A stretch of 64,000 nucleotides of DNA from Oryzias latipes (lineage: Eukaryota > Chordata > Actinopteri > Beloniformes > Adrianichthyidae): the NCBI RefSeq assembly GCF_002234675.1, contig NC_019862.2, positions 24,920,160-24,984,159 of the forward strand. The letters are read 5' to 3'. Below are positions 28,201 through 40,597 of this stretch, piece by piece. The position numbers and the translations under genes were made by a program. How positions within the stretch are numbered: the stretch's first letter is position 1; the number at the start of each line of letters is the position of its first letter. The notes beneath the pieces were generated by a model. That model saw only the letters and a program-made list of their open reading frames with translations. It ran no database searches and was not told where the DNA came from.

Positions 28201-31200
28201 GGTTTGATATTTTTTATCAAACCTCTTCCAACTGTAGGTGGCGGACATGCGCTAGTAAACAGTGGAAAAACAAAAAGAAGAAGAAACCCCTCCCTGCTTG
28301 TCCAGTGTGGACACTGTGGGCCACACGTGCATTTATGAACCCGCATTTAGCATGTTCAAGAACACGCTAAACGTCAACTACCCAGTGTTTACGTAGCTTA
28401 AGGGCTCATCTGATCTGGAACGTATAGTGGTGGTTCATATCATGACAAGGAGGACTGTTAAGTGGCATGGATAAAAAGTCTAACCTGTGACAAAGGTTAA
28501 AGGTTACTCATTGAACTGGTCGTTATAGGAACCAAATATCCATTTCTCTAATTTATGTCAAGATTTTTTTTACTCTGCATGTGGTTAAAATAAGTTAAAG
28601 AACAGAATACCTGGAAGGAGTATCCAGCTGGTGACAGATAGCGAGGGCTGTAGAGTTTCTCCCCTGCAGGGGTGGAGGCCAGCAGGCCTGTGATGTTTTG
28701 GATGTGCCAGATGTGCATAGGACACTTTGTGGAGGACAAGTTAATGTCATCCACAGAGAAACCACCACTTGATGGGCTGTTCCCCCTCACCCCCTCGAAC
28801 ACCACCCGTGCCTTTTTGGTTACTTCCAAGTCAATGTTGTGAAGCTCCCAGGAGCCCATAGTGCCCCCTGTGGAACACAAATGTTAGTGAGAGGATCCTA
28901 AGTTCTCCTTTGCTGCTACTAAACACTGATGAGTAATTTTTTAAACTTTTCTTTCAGTTTTACACTGATATATATTCATAAACAGTTTCACATTTTTAAA
29001 CACATTTGTCAAAATGTGTTCCCATTTAAACACATCTATTGACATTTAGGCATACATTTATACATTTGAACAAAATCTTATTTAAAAACAGAATGCACAT
29101 TTATTTACATTTTAAAACACATGGCCCTTTACATGCCATTGTTACAAATTTACATTCACACACATTTATCCACATTTGTGAAGAATACTAACCTGCATGT
29201 ACATTCTATTCACATTTACATGCTGATACAAGACACTTAAGTCCACATTTCTCACAACATTTTTTCTTGCACATCGTCTGCTAAATGCTGTATTCTACAG
29301 ACTGACCCTGCTTCACTTGAGAGCAGCCTTTCTGCATGTCTTGCATACACACCTCATGCCTGTTTCAAACTGTATCTATTTCTTCAAAGTCGGTTCTTCC
29401 CTTGTATTTTTTGAAATCCCTTTTGAATCTTTTTCAATTAGTCACAGTTTCCACAGGTGTGCCCCAAGGTTGTGGTTCAGGAACTCAGTTGTTTATTACA
29501 TTTTCCTCCCCTGTTTTTTTCTGTCATTTTCTCCATTGGATGACATTTGTGTCATATTGTCATAGTGTCATATCACTTTACTTGGTGACTTTACACTACT
29601 TGCTGTATGTCACTTTGCTGTTTTTCGGATGTCTTTTTTTCTGTGCTGCAGCTGACAAAAGGAATTTCCCATATTGGGATTAATAAAGTCTTCTATTCTA
29701 TTCTATTCTATTCTATTCTATTCTATTCTATTCTATTCTATTCTATTCTATTCTATTCTATTCTATTCTATTCTATTCTAATCTATTCTATTCTCACCAC
29801 AATCAAAGACTGAATCTTTAGCCATTCTGCACCCTGACTAGAGAACTCACTTCCACTGGATCTCCACAACATTGATTCCCTTTCATTCTTTGATCCAGCC
29901 TAAAGATCCAACTGTTTAGACTTTCTTACACATATTTTTAGACAGTGTTTTTATTTTTGCATTTTGCACACATTTATCTGCACTTTGTTCTACAGTTTTT
30001 TGTATAGTTTTTTGAGTGGGTTGCGTATTTATGCACATTCTTGTCTAGTCAGAGACGTTTCTTACCCGAAATGCTCTTGAAAAGCTTCAGTTCCTCCCCA
30101 GAGTTATTTACGTCATACTCTTTCACCCAAATGTTAAGAACATCATCAGCTGCTGCGCTATTGTGAAGGAAGAACTGCAGACATTGGGGTCCGGGTTTGG
30201 GGTAAAGCCAGCGACTCTCCAGAGAAGCACGTTCTCCAGCCTGAGCAGAACCTGTGCTCAGATGCATGAAGAACCCCTTTCCTGAACAAAAACCAAAATT
30301 CATCTTTATTACAGGACATGGCATTGATAATAAAAACAGAAATGTCGAAGAATTTGTCTTTTGCTTGAAATCCAGAACATGTTGATGGTTCTCATTTAGA
30401 GCTACAGTGCATCAAAGCTGTTCTGATTATAGCTACAAAGCCAAATAAAGCACAGAAATTTCTTTAGTGCTAAAAATAAAAGGCTGCTGTTGTTGCAGTT
30501 TTGCACTCATTTAAAACTATTCATTTTGTATACTCTTCTTTTCTATTGGTGTTGCCTAATATTATCTGATTTATTTGTTATGTCACCATTTCCTGAGCAT
30601 TGATCTAAACTTCAATGTTGTTGTACACGTACACGTTTCCTCAGTTCGTCTGCTAAATTGTAACTCAATGTTGTTTTTTGTTTGTCTTGCGGGTGACTGA
30701 TAGACTTCAACAGCCACACATCATAAAAACTTTATCTGGAAAAGGGAGTTGCTGTGTACTTTGAGGCTGCTGGTGTAAATCACCTTGGTTCTCCATATGC
30801 ACAGTCTAACGGTCATGTTTTTTCAGTGCATCCTCAAAGCCCACGGATGCCCTAGATTCTGCCCAAAGCTCAAAGAAGCCTACAGCTCAGCATTTTCATG
30901 CACATCTAGAGCGAATGGTCACCTTCACATTGGCCCCTGTTGGTGGAGTCAGTCTGAGGTCCTCCATCAACAGATCTGTGCCGGTTCCACCCCCACTGAT
31001 TGGAACTCTGAATCATCCCACAGATGTTCTCCTCTTCAAAGTCACAGCTGTCCACAAACGTGGAAGATGTTGCTGCACAGAACAAAAAGTCACAATGTCA
31101 GACATGAAATGTTTACTTTATAAGCAGGACATGTCACATTAAAAGACAGAGATCATCTGAAGAACCCCTCTTCCCTCCGATTCTGATTTGGATTTCTTCA

Positions 31201-34200
31201 GACTTCTGAATCCATTCTTCAAAGTCCCACTCTGATCATCTTTTGATCTATTGTAAACTTGTTCCTAGTTGTCTTTTAACTACGGTATGTTGATGCCGTT
31301 TTAGCCTAAATCAAAAAAACAGAGCGGCAAGAGTTCATCAGAAATTCGCCTCTGAGTAGTGGGAAGGACAACTGGCCCGGAGGTAAGCCTCTGCAGATAT
31401 CCCACCATTCCTATCATTCCTTTGTTTACTCTCTCTCCCACTAGCTTACAGCCCTTCACAACTCCAAACTAACACTAGTGGTGCAACAATAATGGCGAGA
31501 GATTTTGGAGCAAACCAGCCATACAGTTTTGAGCCAGATTCCAGCTCAGATGTGGAAAATGTTAATGTATTTATTTGTCTACAAGTGGATGCATCAGAAT
31601 GGAGCGGAGAAGGGAGTTTGTGGCCCACCCCATTCAGATGCTGCTTCACAACAGAGAGCTTTCTCAAACGACAGTTTTTTTATCTGCTTCTGATCCATCA
31701 CGATTTGAATAAAGAAATACCCAGAAATGCAGTTTTAATCTTAAATTATTTCACGTATGTCCCCCATCATGAGAAAAATGCCACAACATGTCGAAAACAC
31801 CAATAACACAATTTTCATAGGTGTGGGTCTTTAAGGGAAGGTTAATGTATCTTTGGTTTTGCTTTTTTATAGAATATGTTTTTGTAAGATTAAAAGATTG
31901 CATTTTTAAGTGGAATTTTGTATTTTTATGTAAACAAGCATTGATGCGTTGACCCCTCTAATGCTTTTCTACATCCACTATGAGCACAGCACTGCAGCGC
32001 ATTGCAGGCGTCTGTTAAACCAATTAGTTCCAACACATGGGTGAGGCAAATGCACCAGTGTTGACTACTGCTGAAATGAGAAGCAGCCCTAACAAACACC
32101 ACCACTAAGATGAAGAGAAAACATTTATAAATAGTTTTTACTGCAGACTCACAGTTTACAGTTGCTTTCGCATAAGATTTGATTTCTGTACCCAGTTTGA
32201 ACGGTGTGGGATACTTACGTTCCTACACATTTCCAGTGTTTGCTTTTATTTCACACGAGGACAGGATTACCTGAAATAATTCCACAGTCCATACTTGAGC
32301 TCACCTGGAGCTGGCTAACAAGCTCTGACCAGGAAGTAAAAAGAAGCTCAAAGGAGAGAACCAGGCTGTCTCACTAGTCCTCTGATTATCATTTATTAAC
32401 AAGCACCGTGAGTGCCGTTCACTGCACATTGAGGCCCTTAAGCCAAGTTTCCACTGGCCTCAGCAGCATGGTTCAAGCAGCCACTTCCAATGAAAAAGTC
32501 AATACAAGTGCTCACTTTGGGCTTCCGCTTTTAAAACTTTCACATTGATACGTTGCTACACAAGTTGCTAGACAGTTTCCGGCTCTTCATAGAAATGCGC
32601 GGGCATTGAACACACATTGATAGTTGAATCAGTTGAACTTTGACCACTCAGCAACTTAGGTTTGGTTGGTTTGGTAGTCACCTCTGGATAGCATCCCCTT
32701 TCATTCACAGAAGTGCAAATCATTTAAAACTGATTACGTCTTTCATAAATCGGAATAGAGCTGTAAAAGAAAAAAAACCTGGAGGAAGATTTGCAGAGCT
32801 TTGACATTTTGCACCAAGCCTCTTCCAACAGTAGGTGGCAGAGGTGAGCTATAATCAGGCAGAGATAGTCCATGGGCTAAACACACATTCAAGAAAGCGT
32901 GTCACATGCCCGGTATAAACGTAACATTAGTGGGAGTAGACCAGGGCTCGGTCAGGTCCCTCCTGACAGTGTGCTAGAACTTACTACAGTTGTAGAGGCG
33001 GTTGAGCTTGGTTAGATCGCTTTCACTGAAGCCCATCCTCTGACCAATTATATCCATGAAATGTGGAATATTGGTGACGATTGTGGGCTCAGAGCCTGTG
33101 TTGAAGGCCGTCTTACTGTAGTGCATAACAGAGCTATAGTCATAAGGAACCCCAAGGGAGCTGGAAACGGTGTCGTCATATGTGTTGAAGTTGTGCTCTT
33201 TTCCTTTAAAACAAAGAGATTAAATGTAGCCACATCACAATAATTTTACAGCCTATGTGCCCCAATGAGGGAAAAAAACATTCAAGAGAAAAACTCTTTG
33301 TAAACCAATTTGTATCCATTGATATATGAAAAGAAAATGAACACAGTGGATACCAGATTCAATTTGATCCCACATGATGTAGACATAGTCGTCCCGATCA
33401 GCCCTGGACTGCTCATGCCAAAAGCCGAGAGCGTGGAGAAACTCGTGCTCCACGGTTCCCAAACTGTCACAGTTGCTGCCGATGGACAGCTGTTGCTTTC
33501 CCACACGCCTGTTTCCCACAGAGGAGTAGCATCTGCGGAGGCATATGGGATTGGAAAGGGTAAATTAGCTTGTGCACACTCCTCCCTTTTACCAGCTTGT
33601 TTTGCTAACTCTAAGAATTAGAGGGTGTGCACTGCTTTCACATAGGTGATAAAAAAATCACACATCCATAGAGCTTGTCTAAAATATGGGATACAGAGGC
33701 TCAATGCTCCCTTTTCCTCTCACACTACATGTTATTTCAACACCACATTTTAACACTAGTTCAGGGCTCCCAAAACCATGAATCTTAAGATCTACAAGCC
33801 TTCATGTTTTTCAGTTCTGCCTGTTCTTCTTACTGTCGATTACCTAAACCAGGAGCATTAAGTCAATAAGCGCATGACAATGCCTGAGTAAACAGAAAGC
33901 CGCACAGAGAGTAAAATTGGCAGGGCGGTAAATCTTGGCCAGGCATGCTCTACTGCAGTTATTTTTAACTCCAGGTCAGTGTTTTGGATCCTAATTAAAA
34001 TAATTGTTACAGTTTGTAATTGTGTAAAAAAAATTAAGTAAACTTTGCACTAGGAAAACAAATCCAAAAATCCTCATCTTAATGCTACGTTGATAAAAGC
34101 TCATATAAATAATAATGTTGTGCTTTTTACTGTTGACCATTGCCTTTTCTATGGAAATAAATTATTTCAGAGTAATAGTAAAGTTTATTTAACACTTTTC

Positions 34201-37200
34201 ATGTATTAAAAACTAACCAAACTACTCCCACATAAGGTGATGATAATGTATGCTGTATTATTTTTGTTTATTCCTGTCTTAGGTTCAAAATAACTTTTGA
34301 AGAATAAACACTTTGACACAAAAGTTACTTTTTTTAGTTGTACTCTACAAACATTTCACACATTAACTACAGCTCTGTAAAAAATGGTAAAATATTATAA
34401 GTTGGGTCCTGTGGGCGACTGGCGAACCTTCCAGAGTGTATCCCGCCTATGCCTGAAAGTAGCGGGGATAGGCTCCAGCAACCCTGTAAAGCTGACCAGA
34501 ACAGTCAGGTTTGAAAAATTGATGGATGGAAAAAGATAGGAAGAGAGCAAGAAAATATTGCTGCCATGTTTCTCACTAACTACAAGAAACCACAAAGTAG
34601 AACTGTGGATGGCGGACAGGACATCTTCCAACATTATTTAATACTATAACTCTATAATTGAATAAATATTTACACTTTAGATTGAACACTGATAGATTTG
34701 TTGTGTCCCAACTTCTCCACTTCTTCTAGAAGTAAATAAATATAATCTTTCTAGTGCAGTGTTTTTCAACCTTTTTGGGCCACGGCACACTTTAACCTTG
34801 ACAAAAATCCCGCGGCACACCAGCATCCCAAAAAAAAAAAAAAAGCAGAAATTCATGGTCTGTATTGATGGGCAGCCCCCCAATCTCACGTGCATTTTTG
34901 TGACAATTGTGGCCGGAAAAGCAGGAAGTTGCGGCTGTTTTTTCTAAGAGATGAAATGAAAGTTAAATTAGAAAATTTAGAAACTGTTTGTTGTGGTTTC
35001 AAGACGTCTCACAAGGACAACTCATTGTGCGCTGGGACACTGGCCCTTTAAGCCAATGCATCATGGGAGATGTAGTGTGAAAACTGCCGAAAACTTGCAG
35101 AAAGACTAGCGTCTCTGAGCTTCATTGTATTATTCACTTGTTCCACGGTCTGACACCAGACTCTGCGGAAAGATACACCACTAAAGACGAGCTTTAGCTG
35201 GTATTTTTGTTAGAACTGAGCGACTTTATCAGCAGAATTAAGAACAAGGAAGTGAAGACTTTAAGCACTTCTGATTGGTCAAACTGATGACATGTGATTA
35301 AGCCTTCAAGAATGATTGGCGGAGACAGTTAAAGGGGCGGGACTTTTCCGCAAACTGTCATAGCTGCAGGTAAATCGCGGTACAGTCATTCTTATCAAAA
35401 CGTCTTTAATAGAATTAAATAAACACAAAGAAATAGTAATTTTAAGATCTTTTATATTCCTAACTACTCAGTGTTTTATCAGGGCCTATTTGGATGAACA
35501 AAGAGCTGATTTCCTGGAGATGAAAAAGGTTTTTAGATCAGTTAATGAGGGAAATTTCCCACGGCACACTTGACCATCTCCCACGGCACACTAGTGTGCC
35601 GCGGCACACTGGTTGAAAAACACTGCTCTAGTGGTTTGTTGGTCTGTCTCAGGGTCCTCCCCTCTCTGGACTTTTGCTCACTCGTCCCTGCTAGATGTTC
35701 AAACCACCTCAACTGCCTTTGGATGAGGAAAAGTAGTGGCTCTACTTTTTAATCCCCCCAAAATGGTTGAGCTTCACAACGTATCTGACACTGTGTTAAA
35801 TACCCTTTATGGTACAATATTAACACAACACGATGATTATAATAAAGCTACAATAAAACTGTGATTTGTTTTATTTGTATTGACATTGCATTTTCGTTAC
35901 ACATTTTATCTTCCTTGTTCATCATGAACACATGAATGCTCTTTTGAGAAGACCCACTCACCCACTGCCTTTAAACACAGATATGTAGTTCTCTTCTCCC
36001 TTCCACGGAGTGAAGTCGATGCACGTCTTCAGCCTGTACTGATCGAACGCCTTCAGGACCACACCCTTTGCATTCATTTCTACACGTTGGAAAGCTCAGG
36101 TCAAAGATGTTTTGGAAAGTAGGTGGTCTGTGTGACTTTTCCTCACAGCTGTCCTTACCCAGACTGTCTTCCAGGTAGTACGGAACAGTTGTTGGCCAGC
36201 GATACTCATCTCCTATGATGGAGTTTCTGTCGATGGTCTGAAAGGCAATAGATGCAGCTTGCTGTCAATAAAAATCATCATTTTCCTACTTTATTGGCGC
36301 ATGTATCCATAATCTTAAGTGGAATTTTGTTAGTTAAAGATGTGTCATTAGTTAAGCTCCAAAACCCACCAGAGATGCTGCAAAAGTTACATCTGCAGCA
36401 TTCAGTTTAGATGTCAGACTGATTGACTACTGGAAGTACAATCTCAGATCTCAGTTCTTGATGACCTGGTGCTCTGCATGCTTTTTTAATTAACCTTTTT
36501 GCCCTTTTTCATAGTTAAATCACATGGTTCAAGTAATCAGCAGAAGGTTCTGGAGGAATATGTGAATATTTAGCAGAACTAAGTCCCTCACCGACTCGGA
36601 TTGGAACCCTTTCCCCCTGTTTAGACTGTCTTTAGTAGTAATTGTAATCTACAAATGAGTGCTTGTTTGTAATACAAACATGACAGCCTTTCAGAATATC
36701 TGTGCCTGGTAACCATGATTCATACTAGATTATATATTTTTATGATTTTTTTTTTCTTTTTTTTTTTTTTCTTTTTTTTAACTTGTCCTTTGATTTTTTT
36801 TTTCAAAGGATGCTGTGTATCTCCACGGTTGACAGGAGGATTTTGTTTCACAATCTCCTGGTTTGTTAAAATGAAACCTCAAAAGTGCCTCTGGATGAGA
36901 AATGGTGGCATAAAACTCTTATTTTCTTGCAAGACTAATTCAAATTGGAAAATGTATTATTTTGCAGCAGATTCATTGTGTGTCGCCTCAAGACAACCTG
37001 GGTTGTGAACTAGTGTGTATAAATAAACTGATCTGACTTTCAAAAAGTCAAAAAGAGCTTTTTATTGAAGCCTGTTGAACCAGGTAAATTAGAAAATGGT
37101 GTTAGTTATAAAAATAAATAAAAAAAACATTGTTTTTTTACAGTGTTTATTTAAAAGATGTTTCAAACTGTTGAAGAAAATGTTTTATTATGGCTTTTTG

Positions 37201-39093
37201 GCTTGAGTTTTAACCAAAATCATTCACATGTGTGTTTCTGGTGTGTCCACACATCAGCTCACCTTGGGCTCTTGGATGTCTCCTTCCAGCAGGTCCAGCC
37301 CTGCAGCTGCAAAACAGTATGCTAAAGGTTAAAGATCTTTAAAATGAAGGAGCTCACAAAGACTGAATAAGGCTTAAAGACTGTGAACCAACCCTCATTG
37401 ATGTCAGAGATGTCCCAGTTGCCACCCTCATCTACATCGATTTCTGCAGGATCAGAGTTTCAGAAATTAGGAACATTTGGACACATAGAAACTGGGAAAA
37501 GCATATTTTTGCTATTGATCCTAACTTTGATCAGCTGAACCAAAATGTTTTCCTTATCCACTAAAGGCTTTTGTTTTTCAGGATTTTCCCACTCTTATGT
37601 CTACATTTGTGTTGCTGAGTACTTCGTCTTTTGTTGAGATAATCAATTGACCACAAGGGTGTGGCAAATCAAGACACTGAAGACAGCTGAGTTAGAGCAC
37701 AGGTGTGTCGTTGTTTGGTCACAGCTGTATCAAACATCAAAATGCCACAGATGTCACAGGGTTTGAGGGAGCTATGCTAAGGCATTAAAAAACATTACAA
37801 ACTGACAACCACAGACCACATGACTACACCAGCCCAGGATCTCAAGCAGCCTCCACGATCGCAAGGTCAGCCACTACTGCAACGATCTGTGTGCATAATT
37901 AAAACATGTCAATGCAAACTGTCAGAAAACTGTCTCAGTTCCTGGAAGCATTAAACAGTCCAGTCTTTGTGTTGCCAGCCTTTTCATATGACACACCATC
38001 CACTCTCCAAATGCTAGTGTCTTCCAGTTCTTGTCCATATCTAGAACCTTTGTGCTGGCCTTGAACGGAAGTAAATCAACAATCCTAGGATCCCAATCAT
38101 TCCGTTTTCCTCCATCTGATCCATCCTCTATCTTTTAGAAGTAACTGCTGCACCTCATGCTTTGGAAGGTCCTGCTACAGTTTGCTTCACTACAATTCCA
38201 GCTTCTTTTTGATTAGTTGAGTTTCATTGAAGAATATACAAACCTTTATTTTTAACGACAAGAAAATCTGCATAGTTGTATAAAACATAAAACCAGTGGG
38301 AAAGTCCTGTTTTTATTTGGCCTCTTAATATTTTTATGGCATTCAACCTTCAAATACTGACATGAAACGCAAATCTAAAAACTCATCTTTTCAAAATTTC
38401 CTTTAATCTTTTATCTGCCATCTTTATGTTTTTATTTTTATTGAATTAGCTCTTGTTTTTATTGACTGTTTTTTACTCACGTGTTGTAAAGCGTCTTTGT
38501 GAGAGACCACATCACTCCAGTTTTAGCGTCTTTGCACTGGCTCCCAGTCCGTTTTAGAATAGATTTTAAGATTTTATTGATTGCTTTTAAAGCACTCTGT
38601 GGTCTGGCCCCTAAATATATAGCCGATCTCCTCACTCCTTATGTACCTGGTCGCAATCTTAGATCTTTGGCAAAAGGCCTTTTAACAATCCCACAATCTA
38701 GATTGAAGACCAGGGGAGATAGGGCCTTTGCTGTAAGAGCCCCAACACTCTGGAACAGTCTCCCTGAAGAGATCAGGCTCGCTGGGTCCCTACCAGCATT
38801 TAAATCTCTTTTAAAAACTTACCTCTTCAGGTGTGCTTTTAATGATTTTATTGGTTCTTAAATCTAAACATTGCATTTTATTGATTTTATTGATTTTATC
38901 GATTTCATTGTTTTCTTGATTTTATTGATTTTACTGATTTATCTATTTTATTGATTCTAACCACTATCACCATCTCATATGTGTGCTGGTTTTATTTCTC
39001 CATACTGGAAACTGTTTTTAACACTGATTTTGTCTCATATTAACTGCACAGCACTTTGTAATCTGGATTTCGAAAAGTGCTATATAAATAAAG

Positions 39094-39126
<33 letters not shown>

Positions 39127-39604
39127 GTGTGCCATTTAAAGCATTATACAAATAAAACGTATTATTATTTTATTATTAATTCAAACCGTGAATTTGCAGC
39201 ATAAAAACAACCAAAGTCTGTATTTGATGCATCCATGCATTTCTGCTATAATCTTAAATTGTAAAGCATCAATACCTTTCCAAACCGATTCCACTCATGA
39301 CAAGAACCTTTTTGACCCACCTGTGTCACCTGTGAGCTTCGCCGCCGTCTGAAGAATAGATCATTGTGGGTCAGAAAACACAGATGACAAATGGCATAAT
39401 GCTTATGTAGCGCTGTTCCACCTTCCTCGAAGGCCCAAAGCACTTTGCAGTCACAGTCCCATTCACCCATTCACACACACATTCACACAAATGAGAAGTA
39501 GACAAATCTCCTGCAGTTCAGAAGTGCTGCAGCTGCAGCCAGATGTGGATGGTTGTACTCACCAGTCCCAGACCAAAGACCAGGATCATCCACCTGAGCA
39601 CCAT
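25214..39604 (-). CDS. mep1b: MEP1B, meprin A subunit beta (astacin metalloprotease), 13 coding exons
   Basis: Membrane-bound zinc endopeptidase of intestinal and renal brush borders in vertebrates. Exons in transcript order: 39563-39604, 39330-39348, 37393-37443, 37263-37306, 36159-36237, 35962-36079, 33354-33532, 32985-33203, 30923-31072, 30066-30281, 28611-28867, 26348-26807 and 25214-25488. They total 2109 bp, about 702 aa. Order: signal peptide ([14 protein letters not shown]), short propeptide, then the astacin domain with zinc motif [13 protein letters not shown] (about residues 147-159) and Met-turn SVMHYS. Next come a MAM domain ([13 protein letters not shown] to [20 protein letters not shown]), a MATH domain ([35 protein letters not shown]), a TM helix (about 643-662) and a short cytosolic tail. 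The beta assignment rests on [17 protein letters not shown] and the membrane anchor. The EGF-like domain normally found before the TM helix is missing. Confidence 0.95.
26185..26310 (-). repeat. Tail fragment of the tRNA-like interspersed repeat
   Basis: Carries the reversed landmark ATTGGGTTGCTGGAGCCTAT and the CACCCTGACCAGGTAACCAAT part of the family at 21888-22206. It lies in the last intron of mep1b. Confidence 0.6.
27040..27110 (+). repeat. LINE 3' tail with TTGAA repeat
   Basis: TTGTAATATTGGGTTATATA followed by AATAAAATTGAATTGAATTGAATT. A stem-loop plus microsatellite tail is typical of truncated fish LINEs. The upstream part is unrecognisable. Confidence 0.5.
27827..28401. repeat. AGCTATGTAC-type MITE, copy A (mep1b intron)
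   Basis: Landmarks shared with the other copies: ATTGAAAAGTCTATGC, GGAACTTTGACCAATCAGGG, CCAGATTTGGTAGTGACGTA, AAGTCTTTCATGTATTGGAA, CCTCTTCCAACTGTAGGTGG and, at the right end, TTCAAGAACACGC followed by a decayed TACGTAGCTT. It lies in the intron between exons 11 and 12 of mep1b. Confidence 0.65.
29330..29690 (+). pseudogene. Truncated LINE 3' end with decayed reverse transcriptase
   Basis: Translation of 29336-29683 gives [19 protein letters not shown], a decayed version of the GVPQGSVLGPLLF motif of non-LTR reverse transcriptases. This leads directly into a 3' tail (GGAATTTCCCATATTGGGAT then AATAAAG). The intervening RT region is deleted or unreadable. It lies in a mep1b intron, on the strand opposite to the gene. 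Confidence 0.65.
29692..29795. repeat. (TTCTA)n microsatellite
   Basis: About 20 tandem copies of TTCTA grow from the tail of the LINE fragment just upstream, with one variant unit (ATCTA) near the right end. This is a classic retrotransposon-tail-derived microsatellite. Confidence 0.95.
31215..31840. repeat. Dispersed repeat, family 1, copy 2 (mep1b intron)
   Basis: Homologous to 1948-2486: TTTTGATCTATTGTAAACTTG, CTAGCTTACAGCCCTTCA, TTTTTATCTGCTTCTGATCC and the end GGTGTGGGTCTTTAA. It retains more of the central part than copy 1, including a GGCGAGAGATTTTGGAGC stretch. No conserved protein is encoded. Confidence 0.7.
32440..32930. repeat. AGCTATGTAC-type MITE, copy B (mep1b intron)
   Basis: Shares TTGAACTTTGACCACTCAGC, GTCTTTCATAAATCGGAATA, AGCCTCTTCCAACAGTAGGT and TTCAAGAAAGCGTGTCACAT with the other copies. 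The order of landmarks is the same as in copy A. Confidence 0.65.
34420..34530 (+). repeat. Tail fragment of the tRNA-like interspersed repeat
   Basis: Begins GGGCGACTGGCGAACCTTCC and contains GGGGATAGGCTCCAGCAACC, the 3' part of the family at 21888-22206, ending in a TGGATGG stretch. It is in a mep1b intron. Confidence 0.65.
34757..35625. mobile_element. Nonautonomous hAT element (869 bp)
   Basis: The ends are CAGTGTTTTTCAACC and GGTTGAAAAACACTG, a perfect 15-bp inverted pair. They are flanked by TTCTAGTG (34749-34756) and CTCTAGTG (35626-35633), an 8-bp duplication matching 7 of 8. Subterminal CGGCACAC words repeat at both ends: two at the left, four at the right. Ends and duplication follow the hAT rule. 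No transposase frame remains. It lies in the mep1b intron between exons 6 and 7. Confidence 0.9.
38480..39125 (+). pseudogene. 5'-truncated L2/CR1-clade LINE (RT C-terminus and 3' tail)
   Basis: The frame 38499-38861 encodes 120 residues typical of the C-terminal end of fish L2-like reverse transcriptases: [52 protein letters not shown] and LLKTYLF. The frame is intact and ends with a natural stop. It is followed by AT-rich UTR and the tail GTGCTATATAAATAAAG, then (ATT)n. The 5' part, with the catalytic domain, is absent, as expected of an aborted insertion. It lies in mep1b intron 2, on the strand opposite to the gene. Confidence 0.9.
39093..39126. repeat. (ATT)n microsatellite at LINE tail
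   Basis: A run of about ten TTA/ATT units directly following the 3' end of the L2-like fragment. Confidence 0.85.
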
Positions 39605-40597
39605 GGTCTCTGCTTTGTTTCTGTAGTCAAACTAGTGCACAACAGCAACTCAGTCTAATGCTTTATGATTCTTGATACGATAGATTATTGCTGTCTCGTT
39701 AATAATTAACATTTTAGTTCTGAATAATCTTCTTCCCCTGAGTTCAGAGTCATGCTGATGTCTGAAGGTTTGTTCAAAGATCAGTCAGGAGAAGACACAA
39801 ACAACAACAGAAAGTGATCCAAAACAACTGATTAAATGTAATCAGACCATAAAATGATTACACAACATGGAGTTCATTTATATCTACATCAGCATTAGGC
39901 AGCAGTTTTTTTATTTAAAGTGTCAGTTAATGTTACAGTGTGGAAATAGTTGCAAAAATCTAGCATTTCTGTAGGATTTGGCATGAAAACACACCACTCT
40001 CTGGCTCTCCACATTGCCATTGTAAATGTAGCTTTATGCAGATTACATGTGTTTGAGTGTAAATTAACCAGGACATTACACACACTAACACTCTTGTTCT
40101 TGTTTCTTTCAGGAAGAGATCAAGCTCATGTTTAAATTGTTAGCATTTGCCAAATGGAAGCTGGGATAGGCTCCAGCAACCCCAACTAACTATGCAGCAA
40201 AATCTCAAAGGATCTCATCAATTATGGACTCCTGTCTCGTTGACGAGAAAACAGTCATCTGTAAATCTAATGAAAGCTTCAAAATGATGTCCACATAGAC
40301 TTTTAGGTGAAACATCTGAATCAGTCAAAGTGGAGTCGTGTGCTGGGATCTACAAACACCCAACATTGGCAAGGAGCACAATGGCAATACAGTTTTTCAA
40401 ACCATGGAGCATAAAAGTCTTGCGGTCATTTCAGATGACATTTCTTTTTTTCTTTTTCTTTTTTTAACTTGTCCTGTCCAACAGCTGGGCAGACAGATGA
40501 GAGCTGAGGGCCTCTTGTGTTGGACATATTTTACTTTAACAAGAGGGGTTATTAATCTTCAGACAAACCAAAGGCATGACTGAATAAACCCCTTTTG
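39605..40597. other. mep1b upstream region
   Basis: Apart from the HNF1-like site no gene is seen. A fragment of the tRNA-like repeat tail (GGGATAGGCTCCAGCAACCC) lies at about 40165-40190. The rest is unremarkable AT-rich DNA up to the foldback element. Confidence 0.5.
39698..39710. promoter_or_regulatory. HNF1 consensus site in the mep1b promoter
   Basis: GTTAATAATTAAC is an exact match to the palindromic HNF1 consensus GTTAATNATTAAC. It lies 94 bp upstream of the mep1b start codon. HNF1 factors drive brush-border genes of intestine and kidney, the sites of meprin beta expression in vertebrates. An ATAAAG word (CDX2-like on the minus strand) sits between the site and the ATG at about 39661-39666. 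Motif seen directly; function inferred. Confidence 0.7.
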
